Of a DNA stretch of 64,000 bases, positions 1 through 11,879 are shown piece by piece. A program made the position numbers and the translations under genes. Each line of letters begins with the position of its first letter. Within the stretch, counting starts at the first letter, position 1. The stretch is from Circinella umbellata. Taxonomy: Eukaryota > Mucoromycota > Mucoromycetes > Mucorales > Lichtheimiaceae. The notes under the pieces are model-generated. The model was not told the origin of the DNA. It saw only the letters and a program-made list of their open reading frames with translations, and made no database searches. The stretch covers positions 248,001 through 312,000 of the forward strand of contig JAIWNF010000045.1 of the NCBI GenBank assembly GCA_025093555.1. Reading direction: 5' to 3'.

Positions 1-731
1 TACATTCCAACTTTTCTCATCAGTCCCTCAAATCACATCATCTTCTTTGTGCTTCCTCATTTTTTTATATATTTTTCAACCCGTTCCTCCCCCCCCCTCC
101 CTTTTACAAAAATGGATGGAAAAAAAAAATTTCTTTACACAGTGGAATCATATGCTGCTGCGGGTTCACGGTTTGCATTCCATTCTTTTGCCATAGCAAT
201 TGGTGTACCAGCATGCACCTAAAATTATATATAATTTGGTTACTAAGTCACATCAAAAATAGTGTGTATAGTATACAGACAAGTATATTTCTCTTCTCTT
301 ACCACACAGTGAGGTGTACTAATACCACGTGCAACGCAGTAAAGTTGATATCGAAATCCTTTAATATAGTTCATACCGTCTGCAATCACAATATCGTCTC
401 TAGTCAAAAGACGTTCTACAGCTGAGAGCAAAGCACCTCGTGCCTTTTTTTCTTCGCGTGCTTCTATTTTTTGGTGCAACACAGATAAGCTTACAAATCT
501 AATTTCATTTTACTTTGAACAAATCAGGAAAGAAGATGTTCATTTATAAGAAAAAAAAACAGAATTACCTCGATAGGCTTCTTTACTGACATTTAATGAA
601 TCGTCGTTAATTATATGAACCCGCATGGGCCGATCCTCGGCTTGAAGCCGTTCAAGCATATACTGCTCAATTTGTTTTGCTCTAGTAGTCTTGCCACTGC
701 TCGGAAATCCCGTCAATACGATTAACGGCAT
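1..731 (-). CDS. KTI12: KTI12-like Elongator-associated protein (3' part cut by window edge)
   Basis: P-loop ATPase of the KTI12/PSTK family. It associates with Elongator and is needed for wobble-uridine modification of tRNAs. Exons on the minus strand are 731-569, 463-303 and 218-about 139. The last visible coding bases may lie at about 1-25, with the remainder beyond the window. The first exon opens with MPLIVLTGFPSSGKTT, a Walker A loop at residues 8-16. The second carries the family block DGMNYIKGFRYQLYC followed by ARGISTPHCV, and the third continues VHAGTPIAMAKEWNANR. Splice phases join correctly (phase 1, then phase 0). I chose the ATG at 731 because the longer open frame upstream has no family similarity. 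The exon at the extreme left is uncertain. Confidence 0.88.
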
Positions 732-1346
732 ATTTGGTATTAGACAAAAAGGTGTTATAGTTACAAAAAGAATAGTGCGCTGTGACTGTGTAAAATAAAA
801 ATAGTCGCTTTCTGTATCCGAGAGAGAGAGAGAAACCCACTCCCTGAACATTAAAAAAAAATTTGATCAGATGAGCCCATATGTGTATACCAGATAGTAG
901 GTGTTTTTTCTTTCTGGATAAGCTTTTAGCGAATGGGAACACATACCGATCAAAGATATGACATGACTTCCCAAAAGGAAGTAAATTTTTCTCACGGCTT
1001 CATTACAAGTCAAAAAGAAGATCTTGATCTGAGCGAAACGCATGGACAATAATATTTTTTCATATTGTGTTCCCCGTTTTTCGGTGATAAATATTCCACT
1101 GAAAATGAAATCAAAAAATGTCCAATGAACAAATCAATTTCATTTTTTTTTTTTCTTCTTTTTTCATTGAAGTTTCTTAAATTTTTTTTTTTTCGCTTAT
1201 TGTTACTTTTTTTTTCTCTCTCTTTTAACGTTTTTTTCTTAAGAAGAAAAATTTAAGGGTCCACATTTTCCCATTGCTTTCGTTCTATTTTTTTTTCGTA
1301 CTTTGTTGTAGTCGTTCTCCCCCTTCCCCCCTTTTTTTTCAACGCG
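732..1346. other. Divergent intergenic region KTI12 / arrestin gene
   Basis: About 600 bp of AT-rich sequence with long T runs ahead of the arrestin start and a short GA repeat near 820. It presumably holds both divergent promoters. Short open frames here show no recognisable protein. Confidence 0.6.
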
Positions 1347-3123
1347 ATGAACTTGAAAAAGATCTCGCAAACTCATTTGTCGTTTGATCCTTTAAAACCG
1401 GTCATTCTGCGAGGAAGTCCTGAAGAAGATGCTCAATCAGTATTTTCTGGCAATGTTGTTTTATCATTACCAAAGCCAACAAGAATAACCACTGTTACTG
1501 TGACTCTTAAATGTACAGCAACAACTTATTGGCCAGAAGGTAAAGAGAATTCGAATATCAATTAAGTTTTATACTTTGGCCCCATTCTACTTGCTTAAAA
1601 TTATATGCAGCTTTATCATTTATCTTATCATTGATTAAATGCTTTTTAATTCTTATTTGTTAGGCATTGGAATTCGTGGTACTCGATTAACTTCAGAAAA
1701 AGTATTGAGTGAGGAAATTTTACAAATTATGGACAAGACTGATAACCAACAATCAACGAAATTACCTGCAGGCACTCATAGATTTCCTTTCGTTTTTCTT
1801 ATTCCGAATGTTAGTAGCTATGGATTTTTTTTCTTTTTTTTTTTTTTTTTTTTTTTTTTTTGGCTCCCAAAGTATACTAATACGAACCAATTTCTTTTAC
1901 TTTATTTTTTTTGTGTATAGTCTGTTGTGGAATCCATTGAAGATATGTACGGACGTGTTCGACATACGTGTGAAGCCAAAGTGGCTCGCCCTGGTATCCA
2001 ACTTCTTAACTCTTGGAGTGTTACTAAAAACGTTTTAATTTTACGTACCTACATGTCCAATTCCCTTTTGACGAATAATTCAGTACAAGATCTTTCTCGG
2101 ACTCTAGAGAGGCGCATTGCAGCAGCGGACATCCAAGTTGTTATTGAACAAGCGGCATTCTCATCAGGCGAGGCATTCAGTATCCGCACAATTATCCAAC
2201 CTCAACGGAAACACGTGCGGATCGAAAGCATGGATTTGGTCGTGAGCGAACTTTATAGATATCTTGAAATTGACATGCGAGCACAGCGTAATGGGCATGA
2301 GAAGTTCCCATTCGAGTTTCGTGCTTCAACCTCAATAGAAGTACCAGAGTATACCACCGATTCCTTACGCTCATTGTTTGATAAGCATAATGGGACAAGA
2401 CCTATCCAATTAGACGATACATTTGCTCATCGACTCACGTTTGCTACACCGACATGTCATCAAAATATTCACCATACAACCACCCATTATAAAGAAATTC
2501 AATTTCGCCATTTTCTTACCGTTTCCGTGACAATTTCGTCCCCTGATGACGATGGCACAACAACCCCTCCACTTATTGAATCATCTTCAGCTTCTACCAT
2601 ATCAACTTCGTCTTCTACTTCATCACCTATATCGACACCCTCTGCTCAATCTGCAGATATGTCTATGATGTTTGATACCGCTCCAGCAGGGGTTGGCGCA
2701 GCAGGTTGGCATAATGTTTTATCACGATTCCGAGTCAGTCGAAATAAAAACAAGGAAAAGAACCGTGTTTATGATACGATTGTATTCGAAGTCCCTATCA
2801 GTGTATTTGACTGTCGTCTCAAAGAAGATTTTGGCCGTCTTCCATCTTATTTTGATTTAGGAACGGTGCCTCGTTTAATCACAAAACCCAAGAGCAAGCA
2901 TAAACACAAGGAAAAGAAGACTGCCGTTCTAGATCAAAGTGGAATTCCGGAGATTGATAAACCTCATATACCACCCCATACGTTCCTTTGCTCATGTTAT
3001 CATGACTTTGCTTTACAAATGCAATATGCTTCACAAGCACCCTTTTTAGTAACGACCACAGCCGAACACGAACATCCTCGACTTGAGCGTATACCTTCAC
3101 GACCTCCTCCAGAATATACTTAA
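1347..3123 (+). CDS. Arrestin-domain protein (ART-like ubiquitin-ligase adaptor)
   Basis: Three exons (1347-1539, 1664-1809, 1921-3123) give about 513 residues. The N-terminal arrestin sandwich begins LSFDPLKPVILRGSPEEDAQ and includes a GNVVLSLPKPTRI strand. The IPN/SVVES block across the second splice site and the later GEAFSIRTIIQPQRK and FRVSRNK segments fit the arrestin N and C lobes. A serine/threonine-rich insert lies near 2577-2650. The protein ends RPPPEYT, so a PPEY motif sits at the very C terminus. Such motifs bind the WW domains of Nedd4/Rsp5 ligases, and fungal ARTs use them to drive endocytosis of plasma-membrane transporters. The cargo cannot be told. Intron 2 contains a very long T tract (about 1826-1860) that may vary in length. 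Confidence 0.85.
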
Positions 3124-3856
3124 TATGTTCTTAGTAAAATACCCTTTTTTTTTAAAAAAAAAATTATTTGTTATTTATCTTTTATTTCTTTTGTAATTCT
3201 TTTAATTCATATTTACATTATTTTATCATTATTATAAACTAGTTAAGTAGTATAGAGACAAATATTCAAAGCACACACAATTTATACATTACACATCATC
3301 TGATACAACGTAGCAATGCCAATTGCAATAATAGTCTAATTTAATTACCAATAAAGCAAAATGTGGTCTATGGAACCCGCTCTTATAATTACCGCTGATT
3401 TCTTTAGGGCCGAGACAAATGTTAGGGCCATTGTTGTGTAACATCAATTTCGGGCTTGTCATTTTACCACTTGTATATCACAGTAAAAAAGATGCTTATA
3501 AAAATGGTATTTCCACCACGCGCACCACTTAAAAGGGTATGTGTCAATTAACAGCATCGTACAAAGGGGGGGGTGTTCTTTCTGCGGACATGATCGTCGC
3601 AAAAACTTTTTTTCCTCCCCCGAGGTCAATTCACACATTGAAGTTAATTGAACAATTATAAAAATTGAAACATATTTCTAGACCAATTTGTTTCTTTCCT
3701 CTTTTCCTTTCATTTCAAAACAACATCCCCCCCCCTTTTTTTTTATTTTAAACAAACCCCCTTAATGTAAATTTGCCTTACTTCTGTTCTAAATAAATAA
3801 AATAAATAATAACCAAACAAAAGAACCCCTCCCCTCACCTTTGTATATCAATAATC
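3124..3856. other. Intergenic, promoter of homeobox gene
   Basis: AT-rich with no coding signal. C-rich patches and T tracts near 3725-3760 lie just ahead of the homeobox start. Confidence 0.5.
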
Positions 3857-5212
3857 ATGAAGCACCATCATCATCAACAGCAGCAGGAACAACAACCACG
3901 TAAACGAACACGTACATCACCCAATCAACTTTCTGTATTGGAAAACACATTCACTGTCAATCCATCTCCTAATGGTCGTATGCGTGAACAACTATCACGT
4001 CAGTTAAACATGACAGAACGATCTATACAAATTTGGTTTCAAAACCGTCGTGCCAAAGAGAAAAACCTAGCAAGGCGAACATGTATTGCTCAGAATCGAA
4101 TTTGGCGTATGCAGCAACTTGCTGCAGAAGCTGCTTCAAATGCTTGTCAGCAGCATAATTCCAAAGACCCACAAATGTATTATTATTACTATTATTATTA
4201 TTACAATCAACAACAAACAGTGTCGCCAAATAACAACACTAGTAATAGCAGTAACCCACACACATTATTTGCTCATCCTCCTCCACCCCCACCCCCTCCA
4301 CCACCCACTCCATTACGTGCACATTCTTTGGAACCAGGTACTGCGTTGCAACATCAACAACAGCATCATCATCAACAACAACAACAACAACAAGTTCGCC
4401 ATCAACGTGGCGCAACCATGCCGATTCTTTCAACGGCTACAGCAAATGAATCGTGGTCCCCTACAAACGTTTTCCAATCATGTAATGTTTATTTTTTTAT
4501 TTTATTTTTTGCAATGATTAATAAGTTGTATTAAGAAAACTAACAGATAATCACATTATTCATATTTATTATTATAGATCCAGTATTGAGCCGGCATGAT
4601 TTCTCAATCGATACATTGGAGATTGGTACTTGGAAACGAGTTATGCTACAACCCAATGATCTACAATGTTATTGTGATACTGTACAGCGCAGCATGACAT
4701 GGGTGATTCAAGATGGATCGTACTCGTTCAAAATGACTTTTGATCTTGAGGCAGTTCAAGCTATCCAACTCGACCCTATTACGAATGACAGACTTGAAAT
4801 TCGACTCACATTAGATGAGAAAAAGTGCGGCACAATGGCATTCTATATGCATGATCCACTGAATGGTTGGACTCAGTGCCGGGATTTTACTCAAGACAAA
4901 CAAGCGACATCAGAAAGAGTACATCGTCTATCTGGCCCTGCATTGAATATTTGGGCTGAATGGCAGTCGCTTTTACAAAATTTATCTGAATCAGATCCAT
5001 TTCATCATAAAATGTTCATAAATACCGATGCTGCCCCCTCTTCCTCCCTTCCTACTAATGCTACAGCTACTACTGCTAAATCAACCTCTACTTCTTCTAC
5101 CACAATGAATACCACCGCCAACAATACTACTACTACTACTACTACTACTACAGATTCTATAGATCATTCTTCTTCTGAAACACCCACTATTACAATTAGT
5201 GCTAACCCCTGA
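3857..5212 (+). CDS. Homeodomain transcription factor
   Basis: Two exons (3857-4481, 4578-5212) give about 419 residues. A His/Gln-rich start is followed by a homeodomain at about residues 15-75, with recognition helix RSIQIWFQNRRAKEKN; the WF.N.R signature residues are W60, F61, N63 and R65. Low-complexity runs follow: poly-Tyr, poly-Pro, then His/Gln. Exon 2 encodes a conserved-looking non-DNA-binding domain (DTLEIGTWKRV...CYCDTVQRSMTWVIQDG...PLNGWTQCRDF...NIWAEWQSLL). It is reminiscent of the C-terminal region of fungal homeodomain regulators of the Pah1/Phx1 kind, though that is from memory. The C terminus is a Thr/Ser/Asn-rich tail. It is expected to be a nuclear DNA-binding regulator; targets are unknown. 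Confidence 0.88.
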
Positions 5213-8200
5213 AATTAGTTTATTTATTTTCTATTATTATTTTGTTTTTTTTTATTTATTTACTTTGTGCTGTTCTCTTTTTTTTTTACTCTCTCTCTCT
5301 CTGTTAAATCAATTGGAATAATATACCCGACGTTTTTTTTTTGTGATTTTTCATTGAATTTCCTTTTGAAGTTAGTTTGTGTAATTTTAGTTCATTTATA
5401 AATAATGTAGTCTGCCCATATGAAGGCAATAACAACCCGGCTCGACCATATTTCAATTGTTCCATTGCTAGCAAACAAAGTTATCATGACCATGTTACTA
5501 TTCCATTGGATACGTAGTTCGAAAAAAATCTGGTAGATACACATAGACCTCTATTTTAATTGTGCTACATAGTATGTATATTTATACTATTACTATGTGA
5601 CAATAAAAAACTAAAATGACTTTATATTATATATATTTGTTTCAGCTTAAATGTATACAAAGCGACCTTACATCATTTATCTTGTGTAAAAGAAGTACGA
5701 AAAGAACTGAGGAACCGAACTTTTTTTTTCCCACAAAAAAAAAATGGGATCGCGAAGCTACTTCAATTTATTAAATTGTTCTAGGATTAGACCGTTGTTA
5801 CTTGTTTAAAGAAGTTTCATATCCACATTATATAATGGTTATTTTTATTTTTGTTTTATTGTTAAAGTATGATACACTTGGATACCAATATTCTTTGATT
5901 ATAATAATAATCCACTTTCTCATTTTTTTTTAAAAAAAGTACCTTCTTCTGACGACTATATATTTCTCTCGTTAATTTTTTTTTTTGTACATCGTTACAT
6001 AAAAAAAGGGATATTATATATATTTTACCATATGATTCAATTAATCAAATTATTTATTATAATTATTATTTGTTGTAAAGTAGAATAAATTATCGTCCTT
6101 CTTAATCTTTATATATGTACCTTTATTTATATTTATCTAAGCTTTCGAAAATTTAATCCACACTTTTGTCAAAGTTGTATTAAAAAATTGATCTATGCGT
6201 ACAAATGATTTACCATATTTTATGTTTATTCCCCCCATTGGTGAAATAGGTCACATATTATATATTTTTTGTTCAAGCACCGAAAATTATGTATCAGTTC
6301 AGTTTGATGCTGAATCATCACGACAATGTAGAAGCCACGGTAATTTTCAACAGCTACCAGAATAGGGTTAAATCTTCTTTGTTTTCTCTACATATGCCGA
6401 TTTCCCATTAATACCATCTCTATCATCTATCAATTTGAACCAAGGGTAACTAAAAGTAGAATGAAAAGTCTAGTAATAACTGTATACATATACACTAGAA
6501 TAAATTATTCACCCAACAGTGCGAGTGTATCATGTATCTAATCAATCTTACATAACGACGCAAAAACTTTTAAAAAAAAAGAAAGTACGTAAAACATAGA
6601 GTAAAATTTCACATTATCCAACATTGTTAAGTTTGGCTGCATTATATACGTTTAACGATATTAATTTAAATTGCCCTAGCGTACAAGTTTACAGTGGAAA
6701 TGGTATCACAACCATACTAAACAGGGAATAGTATGAACTATTTATTTGATAAAAAAAAGTACGCACTGTAACATACAAATTTTGCTTCCATTATAAAAAA
6801 AAATGTTACAACTATTTATCCATTCCCCCCTTATATCACAAAAATCTATACTAAAACTATTCCAAATCGATATGCCTAAATGTAATCAATGTTGTTGGTT
6901 CCATACATATATAATAAATTTCTAATTTTTTTTTGAATAACATTACAACATTTACTGAACGTTCGTTCGTTACATTTATGTGGTTTACTTTCATTTGGTA
7001 CGTAGAAAATGTATTACACTGGAAAAAACCTTGCCAACAGGGAAGAGGGATTATTATTCTTTCTCTCTTTTTCAGCATTTTAGTGCTCTATTGCTTGAAA
7101 TGTTAAATTTTGAGTGGTTTGCTCATGATATTCAAGAACGATTACGTATTTTATGCCAGTCTTAACTATTGATGTTAAACATACTTCTCTCAAAGCAAAT
7201 CATTTAGCCATTATTACTTGCTGTTGTTTTAATTTATAATGTAAGCTATTATATAATTAAACTTAATAACTTTTATAGATATTTCACTGATATTCATAAC
7301 TGATTTTCGGTATGGAGTAAATTTCTATCATTCACTAAAGTATTTTTATTTTCTTGAACTCCACATTCTTTTGATTAATAATTTGTATTCTCGTATACCC
7401 AAAATATCCGTAAAACTTATACTTTTTTGAAGTAATTGTTTAAGGTTGATAAGAAGTGAAAGGTCTTTTTTTTTTTTTACGTACGTACGTATATAATAAG
7501 CACTGTTAATCGTACGTAGACTAAATAACTATAAATATCGATCAATGTTTGGTCTTGGATCAAATAACCCAGAACTTGCACTAAATATTCTTTTATAATA
7601 TAAACATTATATAAGTAACTATAGTAGGTATGAACTACTCATAGTAATTATATTTTTTCAAAATGGTTCTATTTATTATACATACGTACAAAAAGAAGAA
7701 GATAACTAATGTTATAAAAGCTTTTAAATTGCACAAGTGATATATATCAAAAAAAAAGAGCAAATGCCGGTTTGAGACTAGAAGTACTACGATATTATTG
7801 TTGATTCGCATAAGAGTATTACGTATAGTATGTAGTTGTTATCGCTCTCTGAAAAAGAGGTAAAGTTTTCTGGATTGTTTATTTTATTTAATACCGATAT
7901 ATTTATATAAAATGACGCTAAAGAAGACTGCATGTAATAATAGCACTCTATGATTCGTTGTAATTATCCTTTGTTTGATGCGATTTCTTTTTTAACGTTT
8001 TTTCTGTTATAAGCCTTTACATTTTATTGTTATCGTTGATGGGTTCTATCCTATAAACTAAGCTGTGATAGACTAATAATGCTGTTTGGACACCAGGATT
8101 AAAATATTGGCAATAGTACTAACTATTTTATATTTGGATCTATCCTGTAGCAATATCCAGACGTAAACACGAATATCACATCAGAGAAACAGCCTGCATA

Positions 8201-9013
8201 AACAAAGGTAAATCTTACAGGTGTCGATGGGAAAAAAAATCCTAATTTTGCACTTGTCCTTTTAAGGTTACTACCCAATTCCCTTTTTGATCACGAGTGA
8301 GCTCCTATTACAGCTTTGAAAATAACAGAGGACGACATTCATACCAGGATACAACTATACACTAATCTTTTTCGTTTTTATAATAAGAAATGGATAGTAG
8401 GCTTTTATTCCATAAATATAATATTTGTGTGTATAAATGGGTGTCACAGAAAAAAAAAAAGGTAGGTTGAGAAAAGCATAAGTATTGTGCCACTTATAAA
8501 GCCCAGTAGATAGTTGATTTCTTTCAAAGTGTAAAGATCATAGGTAACTAGTTAAACAATGAACAAGGACAAGTGAAAAGCTGGGGGGGATCCAACTTCA
8601 CAGCAAGAGTTCATTTTTAACATTATTTACGAAGGCAAGAAAAGAAAAGATTTTTATTTTTTAATGCAGACGCGTCATGTCGCGTGATGATCCAACACCA
8701 ACAATCCGTCAAATATAAACATCAATTGTTTTTCTACTTATTTTCCCCGTTTGAAATGTAAAGGAAAAAAAAACAGAAAGAAACTCCGTTATTTTAAAAC
8801 GGAGGCTTTTGTTATTAACCGATATAACCGAGACGTTTTTTATTTTAGAGTAAGTTGTAATACACTACTCTCTCTCTCTCCAAACCTTTTTAAAAGTCAG
8901 TTTTTCCTTTGGATTCCATTTTAGTCCACGCCTATTTAAAAGAGTTTGTTTTTTGCAATTCTTTTCAAAACAAGCTTTTTTTTGTTTCTTTCTTCAAAAA
9001 ATAAAAATAAAAA
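5213..9013. other. 3.8-kb gene-poor AT-rich region
   Basis: No confident gene. An open frame at 6980-7165 ends in a coding-looking stretch (LLLEMLNFEWFAHDIQERL) preceded by a plausible acceptor (tctttttcag); it could be the last exon of a decayed gene but I do not recognise it. A perfect 7-bp inverted repeat (CTCCGTT/AACGGAG) lies at 8784-8804. The last 150 bp, with a TATA-like ctatttaaaag near 8931, is the cyclophilin promoter. Confidence 0.5.
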
Positions 9014-9925
9014 ATGTCTAACCCCAAGGTAAGAAAAACAAAAAAAAATGGAATGTATAAATGATTTACTAAATTGATAATATTATCTCTAGGTTTTCTT
9101 TGATGTCTCTATTGATGGCCAACCTGCTGGTCGCATCACCATGGAATTGGTATGTTTTTCTTCTTATCCTATTTTGAAAAGTTTTATAACAATAAAAAGG
9201 TTACAATCATCCTAACTTCCACCCTATTTGAATAGTTCGCTGATGTCGTCCCCAAGACTGCTGAAAACTTCCGTGCTCTCTGTACCGGTGAAAAGGGTTT
9301 CGGTTACAAGGGTAGCATCTTCCATCGCGTCATCCCTCAATTCATGCTTCAAGGTGGTGACTTCACCAACTTCAACGGTACTGGTGGCAAGTCTATCTAC
9401 GGTAAGTTTTTCAGATATAGGATTATATGGGGAAAATAAATATAAATTGAAAGCACTTATATACTTGATGGTATATAAAAGGAAAGGAAAGGAAAGGAAA
9501 AGGTTTACATATGGAAGGGAAAAGAGTAGTATGATTATTCTTTTTTAGCTGAACTTGTTTAATGACATGAATTATAATTATTAGGTAACAAGTTTGCTGA
9601 TGAAAACTTCAAGTTGAAGCACACTGGTCCTGGTCTTCTTTCCATGGCTAACGCTGGTCCTAACACCAACGGTTCCCAATTCTTCATCACCACTGTCACC
9701 ACTTCTTGGTTGGATGGCAAGCACGTTGTCTTTGGCAAAGTTGTTGATGGGTACGTAATTTGAAAAATAGATACATGTACGCGCAAAATTTACTAAAATA
9801 ACTCTCTCTCTTTTTTTTTTTTTTTCAATGACAGTTTCGATCTCGTTCAAAAGATTGAAACTAAGGGTACCCAAACTGGCCGTACCAAGGGTACCATCAA
9901 GATTGAAGACTGTGGTCAATTGTAA
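9014..9925 (+). CDS. Cyclophilin A, peptidyl-prolyl cis-trans isomerase
   Basis: Five exons (9014-9028, 9093-9149, 9236-9401, 9585-9750, 9835-9925) give 164 residues, the normal length of cytosolic cyclophilin A. The frame runs [24 protein letters not shown], then the canonical [16 protein letters not shown] block with catalytic Arg and the Phe/Met/Gln of the active site. NGSQFFIT, the cyclosporin-contact Trp in [12 protein letters not shown], and the IEDCGQL end follow. All splice phases close. It catalyses proline isomerisation and is the cyclosporin A receptor that inhibits calcineurin when drug-bound. Codons are C-rich at third positions (GGT, GTC, AAG, TTC), unlike the neighbours, which suggests high expression. 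The first exon is only 15 nt. Intron 3 carries a short GGAAA repeat. Confidence 0.97.
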
Positions 9926-10215
9926 ATTCCCTTTTTTATTTTTCAAAAATTCTCTTTTAAGATTCCAAATAATGAACAAATAAAGTCGCACTTGGCATAT
10001 ATTTGATTTCCCTCAAGTTGCCCATGTATTCTTGCTTTTTTTTTAAGTGTATCATATGAAGTCATTTGTTAGTTTAGTTAAATTTCTTTGTGCTAAGGTC
10101 CATGAATCTTATTTGGGGGGGGAGTAATCAAAAAATAGAAAGATTGGGGGGGAAGTTTTAGTTCGTTAAGTTCTCTTGATTTTTTGTTTTTTAAGAAAAA
10201 AAAAAGTTTTGGATA

Positions 10216-10626
10216 ATGGCAGTAAAAGCATTACTTATTGATTTGAGTGGTACCATTCATATTGATTCCAAAGCTATTCCAGGTGCAGTTGAAGCTATAC
10301 ACAAGTTAAGAGCAAGTAAGATTCCGTTTCGGTAAGAAAATAGGTTTTTTTTTTCTTTTGAATATTATTACGCCAAAGTATATTATTTTTTCCGCGTAAC
10401 ACTATAACAATGGAATGTTTAACAGGTTTGCAACGAATACGACTAAAACATCGTCGCGTAAACTTGTTGACAAGTTAAATGTTATGGGTTTTGATGTCAA
10501 TGAAAATGAGGTGTTTACATCTTTATCTGCTTGTCGCGATCGTGTTAGTCACTTGAGGTTTGCATATTCTGTTTTTTTTTTTTTTTCTATTAATATATGA
10601 AATTTATAGTTGACTGAAATATAATG

Positions 10627-10666
<40 letters not shown>

Positions 10667-11264
10667 ACGGTGGATGGATAAACCAGACCTCTTTTATTAA
10701 TGGAAGATGCTGCCCTTGATGAATTCAAAGGTATCAATACTCAAGATCCAAATGCTGTTGTAGTAGGACTTGCACCTTCAAAATTTTGTTATGAATATGT
10801 AAGTTATTTCATTAATGAAAAACAAATTACGTGTATTATTTCTAATGTATTTTTGTTTTTTCTTTTCCAATCAATCTAAAAAGATGAATGAAGCATTCCG
10901 TTTATTAATTAATAATCCGTCTATTCCTTTAATTGCGGTTCATAAAGCTAAATATTTTGCTGATAAGGATGAAAAATTATCAATGGGACCTGGTGGATTT
11001 GTGGAAGCTTTAGAATATGCAACAGGTACCAAGGCAACCACTGTTGGTAAACCGACGAGAAGCTTTTTTGAATTAGCATTGAAACAAATGTAAGGTGATA
11101 AAGATAAAAGTAGTAATATCTGAAATCCTGTTATTGATATAATATATATAAATAGTGGTATGCTAGACAATCCAGAAAACGTGGCAATGATTGGTGATGA
11201 TATAAATAATGATTTGGGCGGAGGTGCTTTAGAATTGGGATTACATCGTTACCTAGGTAAAAAG

Positions 11265-11302
<38 letters not shown>

Positions 11303-11468
11303 GTGTGTGTGTGTGTGTGACTAATATGATATTGATATAATATATATAATCATAGTACGTACAGGTAAATATCGTTCAGGTGATGAAGACAAAGTAGATA
11401 ACAAAAATCTTGTTGTATATGATTCTATTGTTGAAGCAATTGAAAATGTACTTGAATCAAATACTTAA
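10216..11468 (+). CDS. HAD-superfamily hydrolase, HDHD2-like
   Basis: Six exons (10216-10331, 10426-10557, 10687-10798, 10884-11089, 11156-11256, 11356-11468) give 259 residues, the same length I recall for animal HDHD2. Motif I is LIDLSGTIH at residues 7-15, with nucleophile Asp9 and Ser in place of the usual second Asp, as in HDHD2/LHPP relatives. Motif II is FATNTTKTS, the cap region contains [14 protein letters not shown], and motif IV is [13 protein letters not shown]. The protein continues [13 protein letters not shown]. It is a Mg-dependent phosphatase of unknown physiological substrate. Intron 2 contains a (TA)n tract (10631-10661), and intron 5 contains (AT)n (11267-11298) followed by (GT)n (11301-11319). 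Confidence 0.92.
11267..11319. repeat. (AT)n-(GT)n compound microsatellite inside an intron
   Basis: An AT dinucleotide run continues directly into a GT run within intron 5 of the HAD hydrolase gene. Confidence 0.95.
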
Positions 11469-11879
11469 TGCAACTTGTAACACCCAATTTAGATAGACAA
11501 CACTTTTTATTTTTTTTTATTTTTTATTATTCCCTTTTCCTTTATCCCCCCAAAAAAAGAATATAGTGAAAAAGAAACCAAAACTCGTGTTATCCTACAA
11601 ATAATAGACACTCAACTTTATAACTCTTTTTTTTTTATCGTTATTTTTTAAATTTCTTTTTCTTTTAAACACATTCTCTCTCTTTTTTTTTTTTTTGATT
11701 TTTGATTGAGTAAAAAGAAATAGGGGAAAAAGACGAGAGTGTTTTCTTTTTTCGGTTCATTTCTCTTACCCTCCTCCTTCTCATTCTCTTTTATTTCTTG
11801 ATACATATACTTAGATATAATATATATATATATATATATATAAATTCAATCATAATATATAAATACATAACTGGCAACA
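11469..11879. other. Intergenic before dynactin p150
   Basis: T-rich and pyrimidine-rich leader with a (TA)n run at about 11819-11842. No gene seen. Confidence 0.6.

Noticed and set aside
540..942. Longer N terminus for the KTI12 gene and further minus-strand frames
   Set aside because: No KTI12 similarity before MPLIVLTG; adjacent frames are short and AT-biased.
1826..1860. Open frames through the poly-T tract in the arrestin gene
   Set aside because: Intronic; flanking GT and AG sites join the arrestin frame cleanly.
4086..4517. 143-codon open frame overlapping the homeobox gene
   Set aside because: Shadow frame of the low-complexity CAA/TAT repeats; the homeodomain is in the other frame.
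9476..9500. GGAAA repeat as a possible CRISPR-like or regulatory array
   Set aside because: Simple sequence in a cyclophilin intron, no spacers.
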